Shown piece by piece: positions 51,787 to 59,555 of a stretch of DNA of 64,000 nt (position 1 is the first letter of the stretch; every line of letters starts with the position of its first letter). The translations under genes were made by a program, and so were the position numbers. Origin of the DNA: a virus; the IMG/VR virus record IMGVR_UViG_3300037297_000066, positions 186,001-250,000 of that record; one strand, written 5' to 3'. The notes beneath the pieces are model-generated. The model worked only from the letters and a program-made list of their open reading frames with translations. It did no database searches and was not told where the DNA came from.

Positions 51787-52598
51787 ACCGACTGATTTTC
51801 GTTACTCTTGCGTTGCTGCTGTCCGCTTGCGAGAGGACCCAGCCCCCCACCTTTTTCGATCAGCTCCTGGACGCCTCCCCTCCTCAGAGCCCTTGGAGTT
51901 TGGAAGAAATTCTCTACTCTCACAATGTGGAGTGGCCCACGCTACCCATCGTGGAAGGGGCGTGGTGTGCTATGGACACCATGTACTGGTGGCACCGGGC
52001 AGAAGCCTCTTTGGACAAGGATGCCTTGGTTCTCGACAAGGAGGACGGAGAGTGGCACCTGTGGGTCTACAGCTACATATGGGATCTAGGCAATGATCCG
52101 GTACCGGGACGAGGCACAGACATATGGTCTACGGTTCACTGTAAGATCAACCCAGAACTCAAACGGTTGCAGGACTTGTCCGATGACATTCCCTGGAAAC
52201 GAAACCAGTTCGAGTTCTACCAAAACCACTACTGGGGAATGTGTGAGAGGGCGCATTCCGATGATGAGCGGGTCACAGGGTGGAGTCGATCTTTGATTAG
52301 GCTGCAAGGGTTAGGAGGACGAGTAACGCTGAGCATTGGAAGCGTTGACAGGCTCTTCTCACAAGATCCTATAGAGGAGGAAGACCGGATCTCAGGAGGG
52401 TGGGCTGAGATGGGAACCTGCCCCTGGATCGACCACCCTTACCCGAAAGAGGAGTTGACCTCGAAAGACCGGGACCGAGTCAAGAAGTGGGTCTGGTCAC
52501 CGTTGGGAGAAGACGCTGAGCTAGACGACACGGCTGAAGAGGCTACGGCCCGGACTCGTGAGTACATCGAAAGCCAGAATTCTCTTTTGCACCAGTGA
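51783..52598 (+). CDS. Lipoprotein, 271 residues
   Basis: MNRLIFVTLALLLSAC is a signal peptide with lipobox LSAC, so Cys16 would be lipidated. The mature part is acidic and aromatic (HLWVYSYIWDLGND, FEFYQNHYWGMCERAH) with three further cysteines. Periplasmic or surface location expected; possibly a superinfection or envelope factor. Function unknown. Confidence 0.76.
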   Translation: MNRLIFVTLALLLSACERTQPPTFFDQLLDASPPQSPWSLEEILYSHNVEWPTLPIVEGAWCAMDTMYWWHRAEASLDKDALVLDKEDGEWHLWVYSYIWDLGNDPVPGRGTDIWSTVHCKINPELKRLQDLSDDIPWKRNQFEFYQNHYWGMCERAHSDDERVTGWSRSLIRLQGLGGRVTLSIGSVDRLFSQDPIEEEDRISGGWAEMGTCPWIDHPYPKEELTSKDRDRVKKWVWSPLGEDAELDDTAEEATARTREYIESQNSLLHQ

Positions 52599-52600
52599 TT

Positions 52601-52783
52601 ATGATGAGCAGCCGAACTCGAAACCTGATCTTTGCTTACCGTCAGAACAACCCTGCTCTGCCGTGGAAGGACTTACTTGAGCTCATCTCCAAAGAGGTTG
52701 GAGTTCCCGAAGAGGTGGTCAGCAAGGTGCTTCTGGACCGCCTACGGTTGGAAGCTTTGGTAGGCCCTGTCGCTTTCGTATGA
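52601..52783 (+). CDS. Small helical protein
   Basis: 60 residues from an ATG a few bases after the previous stop (an overlapping GTG is possible). LIFAYRQNNPALPWKDLLELISKEVGVPEEVVSKVLLDRL is helix-turn-helix-like. Not assigned. Confidence 0.62.
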   Translation: MMSSRTRNLIFAYRQNNPALPWKDLLELISKEVGVPEEVVSKVLLDRLRLEALVGPVAFV

Positions 52784-52800
52784 CTGAACTCACCTACGTT

Positions 52801-52810
52801 AGTGTACAGT
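52801..52810 (+). promoter_or_regulatory. L-box promoter of the 52817-53203 gene
   Basis: AGTGTACAGT, then CAGAGC, then ATG. Confidence 0.63.
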
Positions 52811-52816
52811 CAGAGC

Positions 52817-53203
52817 ATGGGTGTTTTCGGAAACAGGTCTCACGTAGTCAAGTGGCATTCTGAAATCCCTCCCGAAAGGGCGGATGCCAAACCCTCTATC
52901 CAGGCAGGGAATCCTGATCCGACTTTCTTCAAGATCCAACAGTTCCTATCCATCGGTAGATACACCGCTGTACGGATTCGTTACCCTACCTGCACCAACT
53001 ACCAAGGAATGAAGATCCTAGTCTACGAGGCCACCCAAGAACAGGTTGAGAAGCAACGTGCCTTAGATCCCCACTTCTCGGAGAATGCTATGTTCTTCTC
53101 TCCAGTGGCTCGGTTTGAACCTACGGACAAAGGTTGGGGCCTGGCCCGCAAGTTCATGGAGGCTCTCACCCCCACTGTGTGGGACCAGATAGTCGAGGAG
53201 TAG
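52817..53203 (+). CDS. Hypothetical protein, 128 residues
   Basis: Starts MGVFGNRSHVVKWHSEIPP; RYTAVRIRYPTCTNYQGMKILVYEATQEQVEKQ is strand-rich and basic. No catalytic motif. Not recognised. Confidence 0.7.
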   Translation: MGVFGNRSHVVKWHSEIPPERADAKPSIQAGNPDPTFFKIQQFLSIGRYTAVRIRYPTCTNYQGMKILVYEATQEQVEKQRALDPHFSENAMFFSPVARFEPTDKGWGLARKFMEALTPTVWDQIVEE

Positions 53204-53210
53204 TAACGGC

Positions 53211-53657
53211 CTAAGCTGGCAGCTCTGGAAGCCGGGCTTTCCAGGATTCTCTTAGAGCTTGTCTGCGATCGTTAACGAACTGCTGCAGTTCTCTGTCTAG
53301 CTGTTTGAACTGAGTGATCCTCATTCGAAGGATCCGAGCCGTTCCTGACTCAGTGTCGTAGAGAGCTACCCCGAACCGAAGATTTTTCGGATTATCGGCT
53401 AGGACGGCGTTGTCTTGACCCAAAGCCTCTAGGTAGGCATCAAGGTCAACATCTTCGACTGAAGGAGAAAGTTCCTTCCCAAGGAAGGGCCAGACGACGC
53501 GAAGGCTTTCCTCATCCTCGGGCTTCCCGCGGAAACCCACGTAGCCGAGACAAGCCCGTTCAGGCTCATCTGCTGAAACTACAGACCATCCTTCTGCTCG
53601 CAGCCTGGCCGCTTCCTGCAGGAGGCTCTCCCCGCTGGATACGATTCTAATCTCCAT
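53211..53657 (-). CDS. Hypothetical protein under a palindromic operator
   Basis: 148 residues: MEIRIVSSGESLLQEAARLRAEGWSVVSADEPERACLG, an alpha/beta start, then a helical C-terminus (RITQFKQLDRELQQFVNDRRQAL). A perfect 10-bp inverted repeat (53650-53672) overlaps its start codon. Not recognised. Confidence 0.7.
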   Translation of the reverse strand: MEIRIVSSGESLLQEAARLRAEGWSVVSADEPERACLGYVGFRGKPEDEESLRVVWPFLGKELSPSVEDVDLDAYLEALGQDNAVLADNPKNLRFGVALYDTESGTARILRMRITQFKQLDRELQQFVNDRRQALRESWKARLPELPA

Positions 53658-53672
53658 AGTATCTATGGAGAT
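53650..53672. promoter_or_regulatory. Inverted repeat over a start codon
   Basis: ATCTCCATAG and CTATGGAGAT flank 3 bp. One arm contains the ATG of the 53211-53657 gene. As DNA it could be an operator; as RNA it would hide the start. Confidence 0.6.
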
Positions 53673-53687
53673 TTCACAAATAGATCC

Positions 53688-54332
53688 TCAAAGGCGGGGA
53701 GCAACCCCTAGAGCTTTTCGTTCTTCGGGGGTTAGCTTTTGGAGGCCCGAGGCTTGGAGTTCCCGTCTCTTTTGAGTCTCTTCCGATGCGTAGTCATCCC
53801 CGATCTCGAATTTGAAAGAGGGTTGCCGAGAGTCGAAGATTGACACAGTACCGTCTCCCCAAACCATGATGGTCCAGTGCTGAATCTCTCCCTTCCCTTC
53901 CCCGATCTCGTACTTGAGATAGTCTTCAGCGACACGAAGCTTTGTGAACACTCCTAGGGCCTCGTAGCCCCCTTTGGGAGTCACCACGTAACCTGTGACG
54001 ACGTGTCCTTGACTTTGGGGGTGACGGAACTTCATGCTTTCCCTCTTTCTGCGGTTTTCCGCTCTTCGCCTACGTCGTTTAGCAGTTCGAGAATACTGCT
54101 TGTAGTCAGAAATCCCACTGAACACAATCTCTTGTTCGGTATGTGGGGTCTTCCCAACGGGCCCCCGAACGATGACATCGTCTAGCTTGCCCCACGGACG
54201 AAGGGCCTCTTCATCCAGGGAGCGTTGTTTGACGATACCCACGGCTTCAGTGATGTTGTTTGCTTGCAGGTAGCCGGTGTGTTCAGTGCCGGCACACCCG
54301 GCGCTACTGGAGACGATTTGATACTTTGGCAT
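53688..54332 (-). CDS. Hypothetical protein with arginine patch
   Basis: 214 residues: MPKYQIVSSSAGCAGTEHTGYL, an alpha/beta N-terminus, then RTAKRRRRRAENRRKRESMKF near residues 82-102, then VVTGYVVTPKGGYEALGVF and an acidic-basic C-terminus. The arginine patch suggests RNA or DNA contact. Start overlaps the upstream stop by one base (TGATG). Confidence 0.72.
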   Translation of the reverse strand: MPKYQIVSSSAGCAGTEHTGYLQANNITEAVGIVKQRSLDEEALRPWGKLDDVIVRGPVGKTPHTEQEIVFSGISDYKQYSRTAKRRRRRAENRRKRESMKFRHPQSQGHVVTGYVVTPKGGYEALGVFTKLRVAEDYLKYEIGEGKGEIQHWTIMVWGDGTVSIFDSRQPSFKFEIGDDYASEETQKRRELQASGLQKLTPEERKALGVAPRL

Positions 54333-54598
54333 CAGGCCCTCTGGTTGTGTCGCTTGAGACGGCGGCGTTCTCGCTTGGAAAGGAAGGGCTCCACTTCCAG
54401 GTCCCTGCAGGTGAAGGTCTTCCCTTGGTTTGGACAGCTGGCCCCATGGCCTTTTTCGAACCTAGGATGGTAGTACTCTCCTCTCCCACTACAAGGTTCA
54501 AGGTCTCTCATGATAACCCCGCAGCCTTTGCAGACAGCCCTTCGGTAGACACCGTGGGGCCCATCGGGGAAGTTCTGCCCTCGGTTGAGCGTGTCCAT
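54332..54598 (-). CDS. Zinc-finger-like basic protein
   Basis: 88 residues from MDTLNRGQN. CKGCGVIMRDLEPCSG, CPNQGKTFTC and several histidines make a likely zinc site; the C-terminus is strongly basic (SKRERRRLKRHNQRA). ATG 7 nt after TATGGT. Confidence 0.7.
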   Translation of the reverse strand: MDTLNRGQNFPDGPHGVYRRAVCKGCGVIMRDLEPCSGRGEYYHPRFEKGHGASCPNQGKTFTCRDLEVEPFLSKRERRRLKRHNQRA

Positions 54599-54605
54599 CC
54601 TCCTC

Positions 54606-54629
54606 ACCATACACCAACTGGTGTATGGT
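54606..54629. promoter_or_regulatory. Face-to-face L-box palindrome
   Basis: ACCATACACC-AACT-GGTGTATGGT, a perfect 10-bp palindrome with 4 central bases. Each arm is the promoter of the gene it points away from (54598 minus, 54635 plus). Both promoters cannot be occupied at once. Confidence 0.75.
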
Positions 54630-54634
54630 GTACC

Positions 54635-55150
54635 ATGCTCAAGAACTTTCCCGTAATGGAACTCTCGGAAGCGATAGAGAACATCGGCGTGGCAGCCAAG
54701 GTCAAGGCAGAGCCTGGTTGGTACACTGTAATTGGGCTGCCCCTGACTGAGGAAGATTCTGAAGTCCTTACCGAAGAAGGGAAGAAGGCCGACACGCAGT
54801 TGTTAGTCTTCGAGATCAAGGAATGGGGCCTGCCCAATCCTCTCATTCGTCCAGAAACCACGGTCCCCAAGCCTGACCTTTCTCTGTTTGGCCTTGAAAA
54901 GATGGAAGTCACTCCGGATCTGGTGAAGCTGACCATGAAAAACCTTCCGGCGTGGTTGCCTCTTCACCCAAACGATTCCTCGAAGTTCCTTGCTCCTTTG
55001 CTGACCGTTGCGATCTACTCTCCTGGGGAGGTAGCGAGTGCTGAAGAAGCCTTGGCCCGAACTCAAAAGTCGCTGAAGGCAGCGACTGAAGGCTTGAAGG
55101 CAGAGGACTCTACAGGAGATCTGTTCGGGGACTTGTTCAGGAGGGGCTGA
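54635..55150 (+). CDS. Hypothetical protein, 171 residues
   Basis: MLKNFPVMELSEAIENIGVAAKVKAEPGWYTVIGLPL, an alpha/beta protein with many acidic residues; a charged helical tail (EEALARTQKSLKAATEGLK) and final GDLFGDLFRRG. ATG 5 nt after TATGGT. Stop overlaps the S24-type gene start (TGATG). A longer frame upstream is antisense to another gene and is rejected. Confidence 0.73.
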   Translation: MLKNFPVMELSEAIENIGVAAKVKAEPGWYTVIGLPLTEEDSEVLTEEGKKADTQLLVFEIKEWGLPNPLIRPETTVPKPDLSLFGLEKMEVTPDLVKLTMKNLPAWLPLHPNDSSKFLAPLLTVAIYSPGEVASAEEALARTQKSLKAATEGLKAEDSTGDLFGDLFRRG

Positions 55151-55452
55151 TGGGCTGGGCTTCTGCTCACATAGCCTCTCTCCAAGAAGGCAAGACCGTG
55201 TCCTTTCGGCCCCGGGGAAACTCGATGGCTCCTCGAATCAGGTCGGGTCAGCTCTGTACCGTGGAGCCCGTGGAGCCCGATGCAATCCGGAAGGGGGACA
55301 TCGTCCTGTGCAAGGTCAGGGGCTCGGAATACCTGCATCTGGTAAAATCAGTCCAGGGGCGCCGCTTCCTCATCGGGAACAACCGAGGAGGTATCAACGG
55401 ATGGATTGGTTCTACCAGTGTATTTGGCCGGCTGACCAAAGTGGAGACGTAG
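55150..55452 (+). CDS. S24/S26-type peptidase domain protein
   Basis: 100 residues. FRPRGNSMAPRIRSGQ carries the serine of the Ser-Lys dyad (GNSM), and IRKGDIVLCKVRGSEYLHLVKSVQGRRFLIGNN supplies the second strand with a lysine at the expected site. This is the LexA/signal-peptidase-like fold without DNA-binding or membrane parts. Self-cleavage or cleavage of a partner is possible. Coupled to the gene before it. Confidence 0.75.
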   Translation: MGWASAHIASLQEGKTVSFRPRGNSMAPRIRSGQLCTVEPVEPDAIRKGDIVLCKVRGSEYLHLVKSVQGRRFLIGNNRGGINGWIGSTSVFGRLTKVET

Positions 55453-55536
55453 GTATCCGTCGAACTCTCCTCTCGAACAAGCCTCTACCTAGCATGAGCT
55501 GCCGTGGGCTACTTGTTGCATTTTTTCTTCCTGAAT

Positions 55537-55546
55537 GGTGTAGGAT
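55537..55546 (+). promoter_or_regulatory. L-box promoter of the ATP-grasp gene
   Basis: GGTGTAGGAT, then TTCTTC, then GTG at 55553. Confidence 0.62.
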
Positions 55547-55552
55547 TTCTTC

Positions 55553-56299
55553 GTGAGCCTCCCTGATCTGAGAGTAGAGAAAGCCTACATCCTCCACCGG
55601 GAAGACTACCCCATCAACGCTGTGGCCAGTACGGCCTTGCACGGTTTCCAGGAGCTGGGGATTGAGACGGCCCCCATCCACGGATTTGGGGACATCCAGG
55701 AGCTAACAGACCTGGGGCCCACTGTGATGGTGGAAGGGTGGCTCCAAACCGTCTGGGAGGCCCTGGAGAGGGTGGGTATCAAACCCCCTCCTCCCCTCGA
55801 CTACCCAGAGGAGCTGAGACCATTTCTAGGGAGAGATCTCTGGAAGGATACTCTGGGGAACGTCCGACGAGGAGTTCAGAAGGTCTTCGTCAAACCTGTG
55901 AAGGCCAAACTTTTCACCGGAGTCATATGGGACGGGGGCTGGGAAGCTCGTCGAAGAACAGTGACTTGCGACGACTCCACCGAGGTCTGGGTAGCCTCTA
56001 CTCTTGAGTTCAAGGCTGAGTTTCGGGCCTTTGTTCTGGATGGCCGGTTGCTGGATGTACGGAGGTACAAGGGGGATTGGTGGCACTCGCCTTCTCGAAA
56101 GGTGGTCGAGGCCGCCGTGAAACGCTACAAATCTGCCCCACGAGCCTATTGCCTAGATTTCGGCGTGACGAAAGACCGGTTCACCTGTCTGGTGGAAGCC
56201 AATGACGGATACGCCTTCGGGCACTACGGACTGCACCACGTCCTTCTGGCCAGGATGCTAGCTGCCAGGTGGGAGGAACTCACCAATTCACTTGTGTAG
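55553..56299 (+). CDS. ATP-grasp family protein (R2K-like)
   Basis: 248 residues. The late part EFRAFVLDGRLLDVRRYKGDW...YCLDFGVTKDRFTCLVEANDGYAFGHYGL matches the ATP-grasp R-x2-K/DUF4343-type pattern: R then K on adjacent strands, D and N for metal. FVKPVKAKLFTGVI is the first lysine strand. Such enzymes ligate a carboxyl group to an amine using ATP. Target unknown. Confidence 0.72.
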   Translation: MSLPDLRVEKAYILHREDYPINAVASTALHGFQELGIETAPIHGFGDIQELTDLGPTVMVEGWLQTVWEALERVGIKPPPPLDYPEELRPFLGRDLWKDTLGNVRRGVQKVFVKPVKAKLFTGVIWDGGWEARRRTVTCDDSTEVWVASTLEFKAEFRAFVLDGRLLDVRRYKGDWWHSPSRKVVEAAVKRYKSAPRAYCLDFGVTKDRFTCLVEANDGYAFGHYGLHHVLLARMLAARWEELTNSLV

Positions 56300-56395
56300 A
56301 CGGATAGGTAGGAGCGGCCGTCCCCGGGAGGTTGCTGTCTCCTGATGGCCAGTGCGCCAAGCCTCTCTGTCCCAGTGTGTTCCTCCCGGGGACCT

Positions 56396-56737
56396 TTACC
56401 CCTCAGGCCACGACCCACAATCGTAAAGCTCCTTTTCAGAAGCGTGTGGCGGGATCTTCCTCTTGGCGGAGAGTCCCCCATGCTCTTGGAAGAGCTTGCC
56501 GATAGGACAAGGCTTTCCTCGTTTGGGAAGGAAATCTGGGTCGTAGTTGGAGTTTCCGTAGATGTGGCAGGGGCTGCCCTTGAACCAGGACTCCCCGTGG
56601 ACGGCACAGCAGGCTTGAGAGCCCTCAAAGGATAGGTGGGGGCACTGACGTCCTTCGGGTTTCAGAACAGCCTTGTCTTCGATCCTAATGACGACGGCCA
56701 TGGTGATACAGCAGTTTCCGCAACGCTGGCAGATCAT
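56396..56737 (-). CDS. YkgJ-like cysteine-cluster protein
   Basis: 113 residues from MICQRCGNCC, with CAGGAG upstream (a TTG at 56743 is possible). The CxxCxxCC start, then CPHLSFEGSQACCAVHG and SPCHIYG, is the YkgJ family pattern, thought to bind zinc or an iron-sulfur cluster. Role unknown; the family often accompanies modification enzymes. Confidence 0.77.
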   Translation of the reverse strand: MICQRCGNCCITMAVVIRIEDKAVLKPEGRQCPHLSFEGSQACCAVHGESWFKGSPCHIYGNSNYDPDFLPKRGKPCPIGKLFQEHGGLSAKRKIPPHASEKELYDCGSWPEG

Positions 56738-56769
56738 AGGCAAGTCTCCTGAGGCAGATACTCTACCCT

Positions 56770-56793
56770 ACCGTACACCACTTGGTGTATGGT
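56770..56793. promoter_or_regulatory. Face-to-face L-box pair
   Basis: ACCGTACACC (56770-56779, minus, leader type) and GGTGTATGGT (56784-56793, plus, 7 nt before ATG 56801), 4 bp apart. Confidence 0.66.
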
Positions 56794-56800
56794 CCCTCCT

Positions 56801-57091
56801 ATGAAACGGTACTTGCTGCTGCTGTGCCTTCTGGCGTTGGGGTGCGAGGAGCGGGTTGTTACCAAAGCTGACACAGCTGCTTCAGCTTCAGCCGTGATTT
56901 CAGCTTCTGCACAACCACAGGTTTCCAAGGCTCCACCCCCTCCCCCTTGTATGGATACCCTCTACAATTTGGCCAACTACAAGTCCATCCAATGCAGCTC
57001 GAACCAAACTATGGGGGTTCCTGCCAACGGAGTGGTAGTATGCAGGTGCAAGGAACAACCGTATCCAACCGGAGAGGACGCTCTAGAATGA
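56801..57091 (+). CDS. Four-cysteine lipoprotein 1
   Basis: 96 residues: MKRYLLLLCLLALGC signal peptide with lipobox, an alanine/serine linker, then PPCMDTLYNL...IQCSSNQTM...VVVCRCKEQ. The spacing C-x-D...C...Q...C-x-C-K is shared with the next two genes. Stop overlaps the next start (ATGA). Confidence 0.76.
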   Translation: MKRYLLLLCLLALGCEERVVTKADTAASASAVISASAQPQVSKAPPPPPCMDTLYNLANYKSIQCSSNQTMGVPANGVVVCRCKEQPYPTGEDALE

Positions 57092-57327
57092 AAGCTCTAC
57101 TGTTCTTGGTTGCTTTGACACTCCTGGGGTGCGAGTACTCCCCTGGGAACAATGAAAAGGAGAAGCCTTGCCAGGATGCCCTCATCAAATTGGACTCTTG
57201 GACGGTATCTGCTGTCGTTTGCCGGGACAACCAAGAGATGAAGATCTTGGATCAAGAACGAGTCCTCTGCATGTGCAAGGATTCGAAGAGCCTGGTCTCC
57301 TCTTCCAAGGAGCTCGAAGCCAAATGA
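57088..57327 (+). CDS. Four-cysteine lipoprotein 2
   Basis: 79 residues: MKALLFLVALTLLGC lipobox, then KPCQDALIKLDSW...VVCRDNQEMKI...VLCMCKDS. Same four-cysteine core as its neighbours. Membrane-anchored outside the cytoplasm, probably disulphide-bonded. Confidence 0.77.
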   Translation: MKALLFLVALTLLGCEYSPGNNEKEKPCQDALIKLDSWTVSAVVCRDNQEMKILDQERVLCMCKDSKSLVSSSKELEAK

Positions 57328-57617
57328 AAGCTCTGCTACTCCTGGTTACTTTGTTTGTCTGGGGATGCGAAGCCTCATCCTCCATCAAAGGTTCCGAAGA
57401 CAAGTGCAAAGACTCAGTCATCAAGCTTGCTACTATAGGCGGCCAAACCAGGGAGTGCCAACCTGGTCAACAGATCGAGAAGGTGAACGACAACACCTTT
57501 TTGTGCCGTTGCAAGACTCCTGCTTCTGTCCAAGCGGTTGGGGTCCCTGCTCCTGTCCAAGCGGTTGTTGCTGAACCAGCTCCTGAACCTGCTGAAGAGG
57601 AAGGCGGCTTGGAGTAG
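57324..57617 (+). CDS. Four-cysteine lipoprotein 3
   Basis: 97 residues: MKALLLLVTLFVWGC lipobox, DKCKDSVIKL...RECQPGQQIEK...FLCRCKTP, then a VPAPVQAVV proline/valine-rich repeat tail. Third tandem copy, start overlapping the second (ATGA). The set looks like a duplicated surface factor. Confidence 0.77.
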   Translation: MKALLLLVTLFVWGCEASSSIKGSEDKCKDSVIKLATIGGQTRECQPGQQIEKVNDNTFLCRCKTPASVQAVGVPAPVQAVVAEPAPEPAEEEGGLE

Positions 57618-57627
57618 GGTCCTAAGC

Positions 57628-58386
57628 GTGTACTGGTTGAGCCTTGACTGGGACTTCTTCTGTCGGGAAGAGTCGGAGTGGGACTGGGGCCACGCCGAAA
57701 CGGACTTGTTCCAGACAGCTGTGTGGGAGATCCGAGCCGCACAACTAGAAAACCCTCGCAAGACTACAGCTCTCCTTCCGTACCCAAAGCCTTTTCTCAA
57801 GCGACTGGCTGCTCATCTCGACTTCGAGGGATGTCGGTTCCTCCAGGCAGCTGACAGCCACAAATACGCTTTTCGTACCTTCGAAGAAGCCTACGAGGGG
57901 ACCATCCTTCAGATAGATGCCCACCACGACATTGCCTACAGCGCCCGGGACACGGTGGACCCGAACAAAGTGGACTGCTCTAACTGGTTAATCCAGAGAC
58001 TGGCCAGTAGACCAAACCTCAAGCTCGTAGTGGTGTACCCTCCTTGGAAAGGGCTTAGGGAGGCCGCCGACATCCATCGGTTGGTACCCCAGGAAATCCT
58101 GTCTAGGGTGGAGTTTCGGGTATGGCCTAATTTGCCGCCACCAGGAACTGTCTCTGGAGCGTTTTGCTGTCGTTCAGGAGGCTGGGCTCCCCCCTGGCAT
58201 GATAGGGCCTTCACGAGGTTCCTAGCCGGGCTAGAAGAGGTGTGTGGGTGTAGCCGGCAGATGGTTCAGGAGCTCCCCGTCCGGAAGTTCTCCTGGAAGA
58301 GGGTCAAGGCCCTTGCTGGGGGAATAGCCTCCTTGAAAGACCCCACTTCCACGGCCCGGGACCGAATCTTAGAGGGTGTAGTGTAG
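57628..58386 (+). CDS. Arginase-like (DHHD) protein
   Basis: 252 residues from a GTG 11 nt after the lipoprotein stop. LSLDWDFF near the start and ILQIDAHHDIAYSARD (residues about 93-108) give a D-x-D-F and D-A-H-H-D metal pattern, as in arginase/UPF0489-like hydrolases; DCSNWLIQ follows. Late CGCSRQM and HDRAF. Likely a metal-dependent hydrolase; substrate unknown. Confidence 0.5.
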   Translation: MYWLSLDWDFFCREESEWDWGHAETDLFQTAVWEIRAAQLENPRKTTALLPYPKPFLKRLAAHLDFEGCRFLQAADSHKYAFRTFEEAYEGTILQIDAHHDIAYSARDTVDPNKVDCSNWLIQRLASRPNLKLVVVYPPWKGLREAADIHRLVPQEILSRVEFRVWPNLPPPGTVSGAFCCRSGGWAPPWHDRAFTRFLAGLEEVCGCSRQMVQELPVRKFSWKRVKALAGGIASLKDPTSTARDRILEGVV

Positions 58387-58399
58387 AGCGTTGCTCTGG

Positions 58400-58405
58400 T
58401 AGAGT
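58400..58405 (+). promoter_or_regulatory. TANNNT promoter of the 58411 gene
   Basis: TAGAGT, then GGGCC, then ATG; the upstream bases GG match only part of the L-box. Confidence 0.45.
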
Positions 58406-58410
58406 GGGCC

Positions 58411-59340
58411 ATGGCCAACTATCCTTTCAAGTCTGCCAGAGACGCTCTCCTGAGGGCCTCGGAGAAAGCGAAGTCCAGCCACCCGGAAATAGACACTCCG
58501 TTGTCTCGGGAAGATATCGCTCTTTTGCTCCAGCACATGCGGCCCCCGTGCAAGCTCCATGGTCTGTGCTCTGGGGAACTCGAAGATGTGCCTCCAGCCA
58601 CACGGGCGTTCTACCTTCCGGAGACGGGACACACCTGGTACTTCTGTGATGAGTGCGACTTCGACGATGAGCATTTCGAAGATCACAGAGAGGAGTTGGA
58701 AGTCTGTTACGGAAAGTGGCCGCCTGCTTTCTTGGTCACTGACCTGCCGTGGGCAGATGCGATTCGCAGAGCTCAGAAGGCTCTGGATCCTGAGGGATGG
58801 TTCGAGAAGCAACGACAAGCCTATCTCAAGAACCAGCAGTACTTGGAGAGCATGAAAGACTGGCCGGAAACAACCGACCTTCAAGTTTCCGTTCGGCAAG
58901 CCTTTCTCTCTCTGGCCCATGCGTTGAAGCCCTGGCTACCCCAAGCCAGTTACTGCCCTGCCACTACACACGTTCTAGACGATTACGAAACATGGCGGGA
59001 CCTTGGACTGGCCCAAGAGGTGGTTGAGGTGGAGAGTCGAATCCTTTTCCTGACCTCGAAGGACAACAAGGTAGGGGTAACCCTAACGCCTATTCACATC
59101 CTGAGAAAAGGACGGTTCTCCGCTATCCTGACCTTCAACATGTTTCCTAGTGCAGGATCCAAGTCGGAGATGAATCTTTCTTGGAGGCAACAGATCGTAG
59201 TGCGCCGAACAGACTCTCAGGCCATAATTGCAGAACTCCAAGGTAGTCGCTGGAAGGGAACGCCCCTAGCCGAGCTTCTCAGAAAGGATCTGGCCCAATG
59301 TTTGTCAGAGACGGAACCAAGTACGGTGGCCCCGGACTGA
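58411..59340 (+). CDS. Hypothetical protein with zinc cluster
   Basis: 309 residues. CKLHGLC and FCDECDFDDEHFEDH near residues 47-90 suggest a zinc site, followed by helices (AIRRAQKALD, LSLAHALKPWLPQ) and a beta-rich end (VGVTLTPIHILRKGRFSAILTF). It overlaps the next gene by 43 nt. Not recognised. Confidence 0.72.
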   Translation: MANYPFKSARDALLRASEKAKSSHPEIDTPLSREDIALLLQHMRPPCKLHGLCSGELEDVPPATRAFYLPETGHTWYFCDECDFDDEHFEDHREELEVCYGKWPPAFLVTDLPWADAIRRAQKALDPEGWFEKQRQAYLKNQQYLESMKDWPETTDLQVSVRQAFLSLAHALKPWLPQASYCPATTHVLDDYETWRDLGLAQEVVEVESRILFLTSKDNKVGVTLTPIHILRKGRFSAILTFNMFPSAGSKSEMNLSWRQQIVVRRTDSQAIIAELQGSRWKGTPLAELLRKDLAQCLSETEPSTVAPD

Positions 59341-59555
59341 GCGAATGCTACCGCCCCTCGGAGGCTGACCCCGTCGTCGAGGTGGTGGTGGGTAAAGTCA
59401 GTTCCCGGCCTGACTACATGACAGTTTCTCAGTGTCGTCGTAGGCTCGACCAGGTCCTGGGGTTGCTGGAGTGGCACTCGAACGAGTTCGACGAGGATCA
59501 GCTCACATTCCTCAGGACCGAAGCTGACCATCTGAAGAAAGCGCTCAAACTCTGA
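59298..59555 (+). CDS. Small hypothetical protein
   Basis: 85 residues: VEVVVGKVSSRPDYMTVSQCRRRLDQVLGLLEWHSNEFDEDQLTFLRTEADHLKKAL, strand then two long helices. GGATCTGG as SD. The end overlaps the convergent 59545 gene by 11 bp. Not recognised. Confidence 0.7.
   Translation: MFVRDGTKYGGPGLSECYRPSEADPVVEVVVGKVSSRPDYMTVSQCRRRLDQVLGLLEWHSNEFDEDQLTFLRTEADHLKKALKL

Noticed and set aside
54260-54634. Long upstream extension of the 54635 gene
   Set aside because: The extension is antisense to the zinc-finger gene at 54332-54598 and starts upstream of the L-box, so it is a shadow frame.
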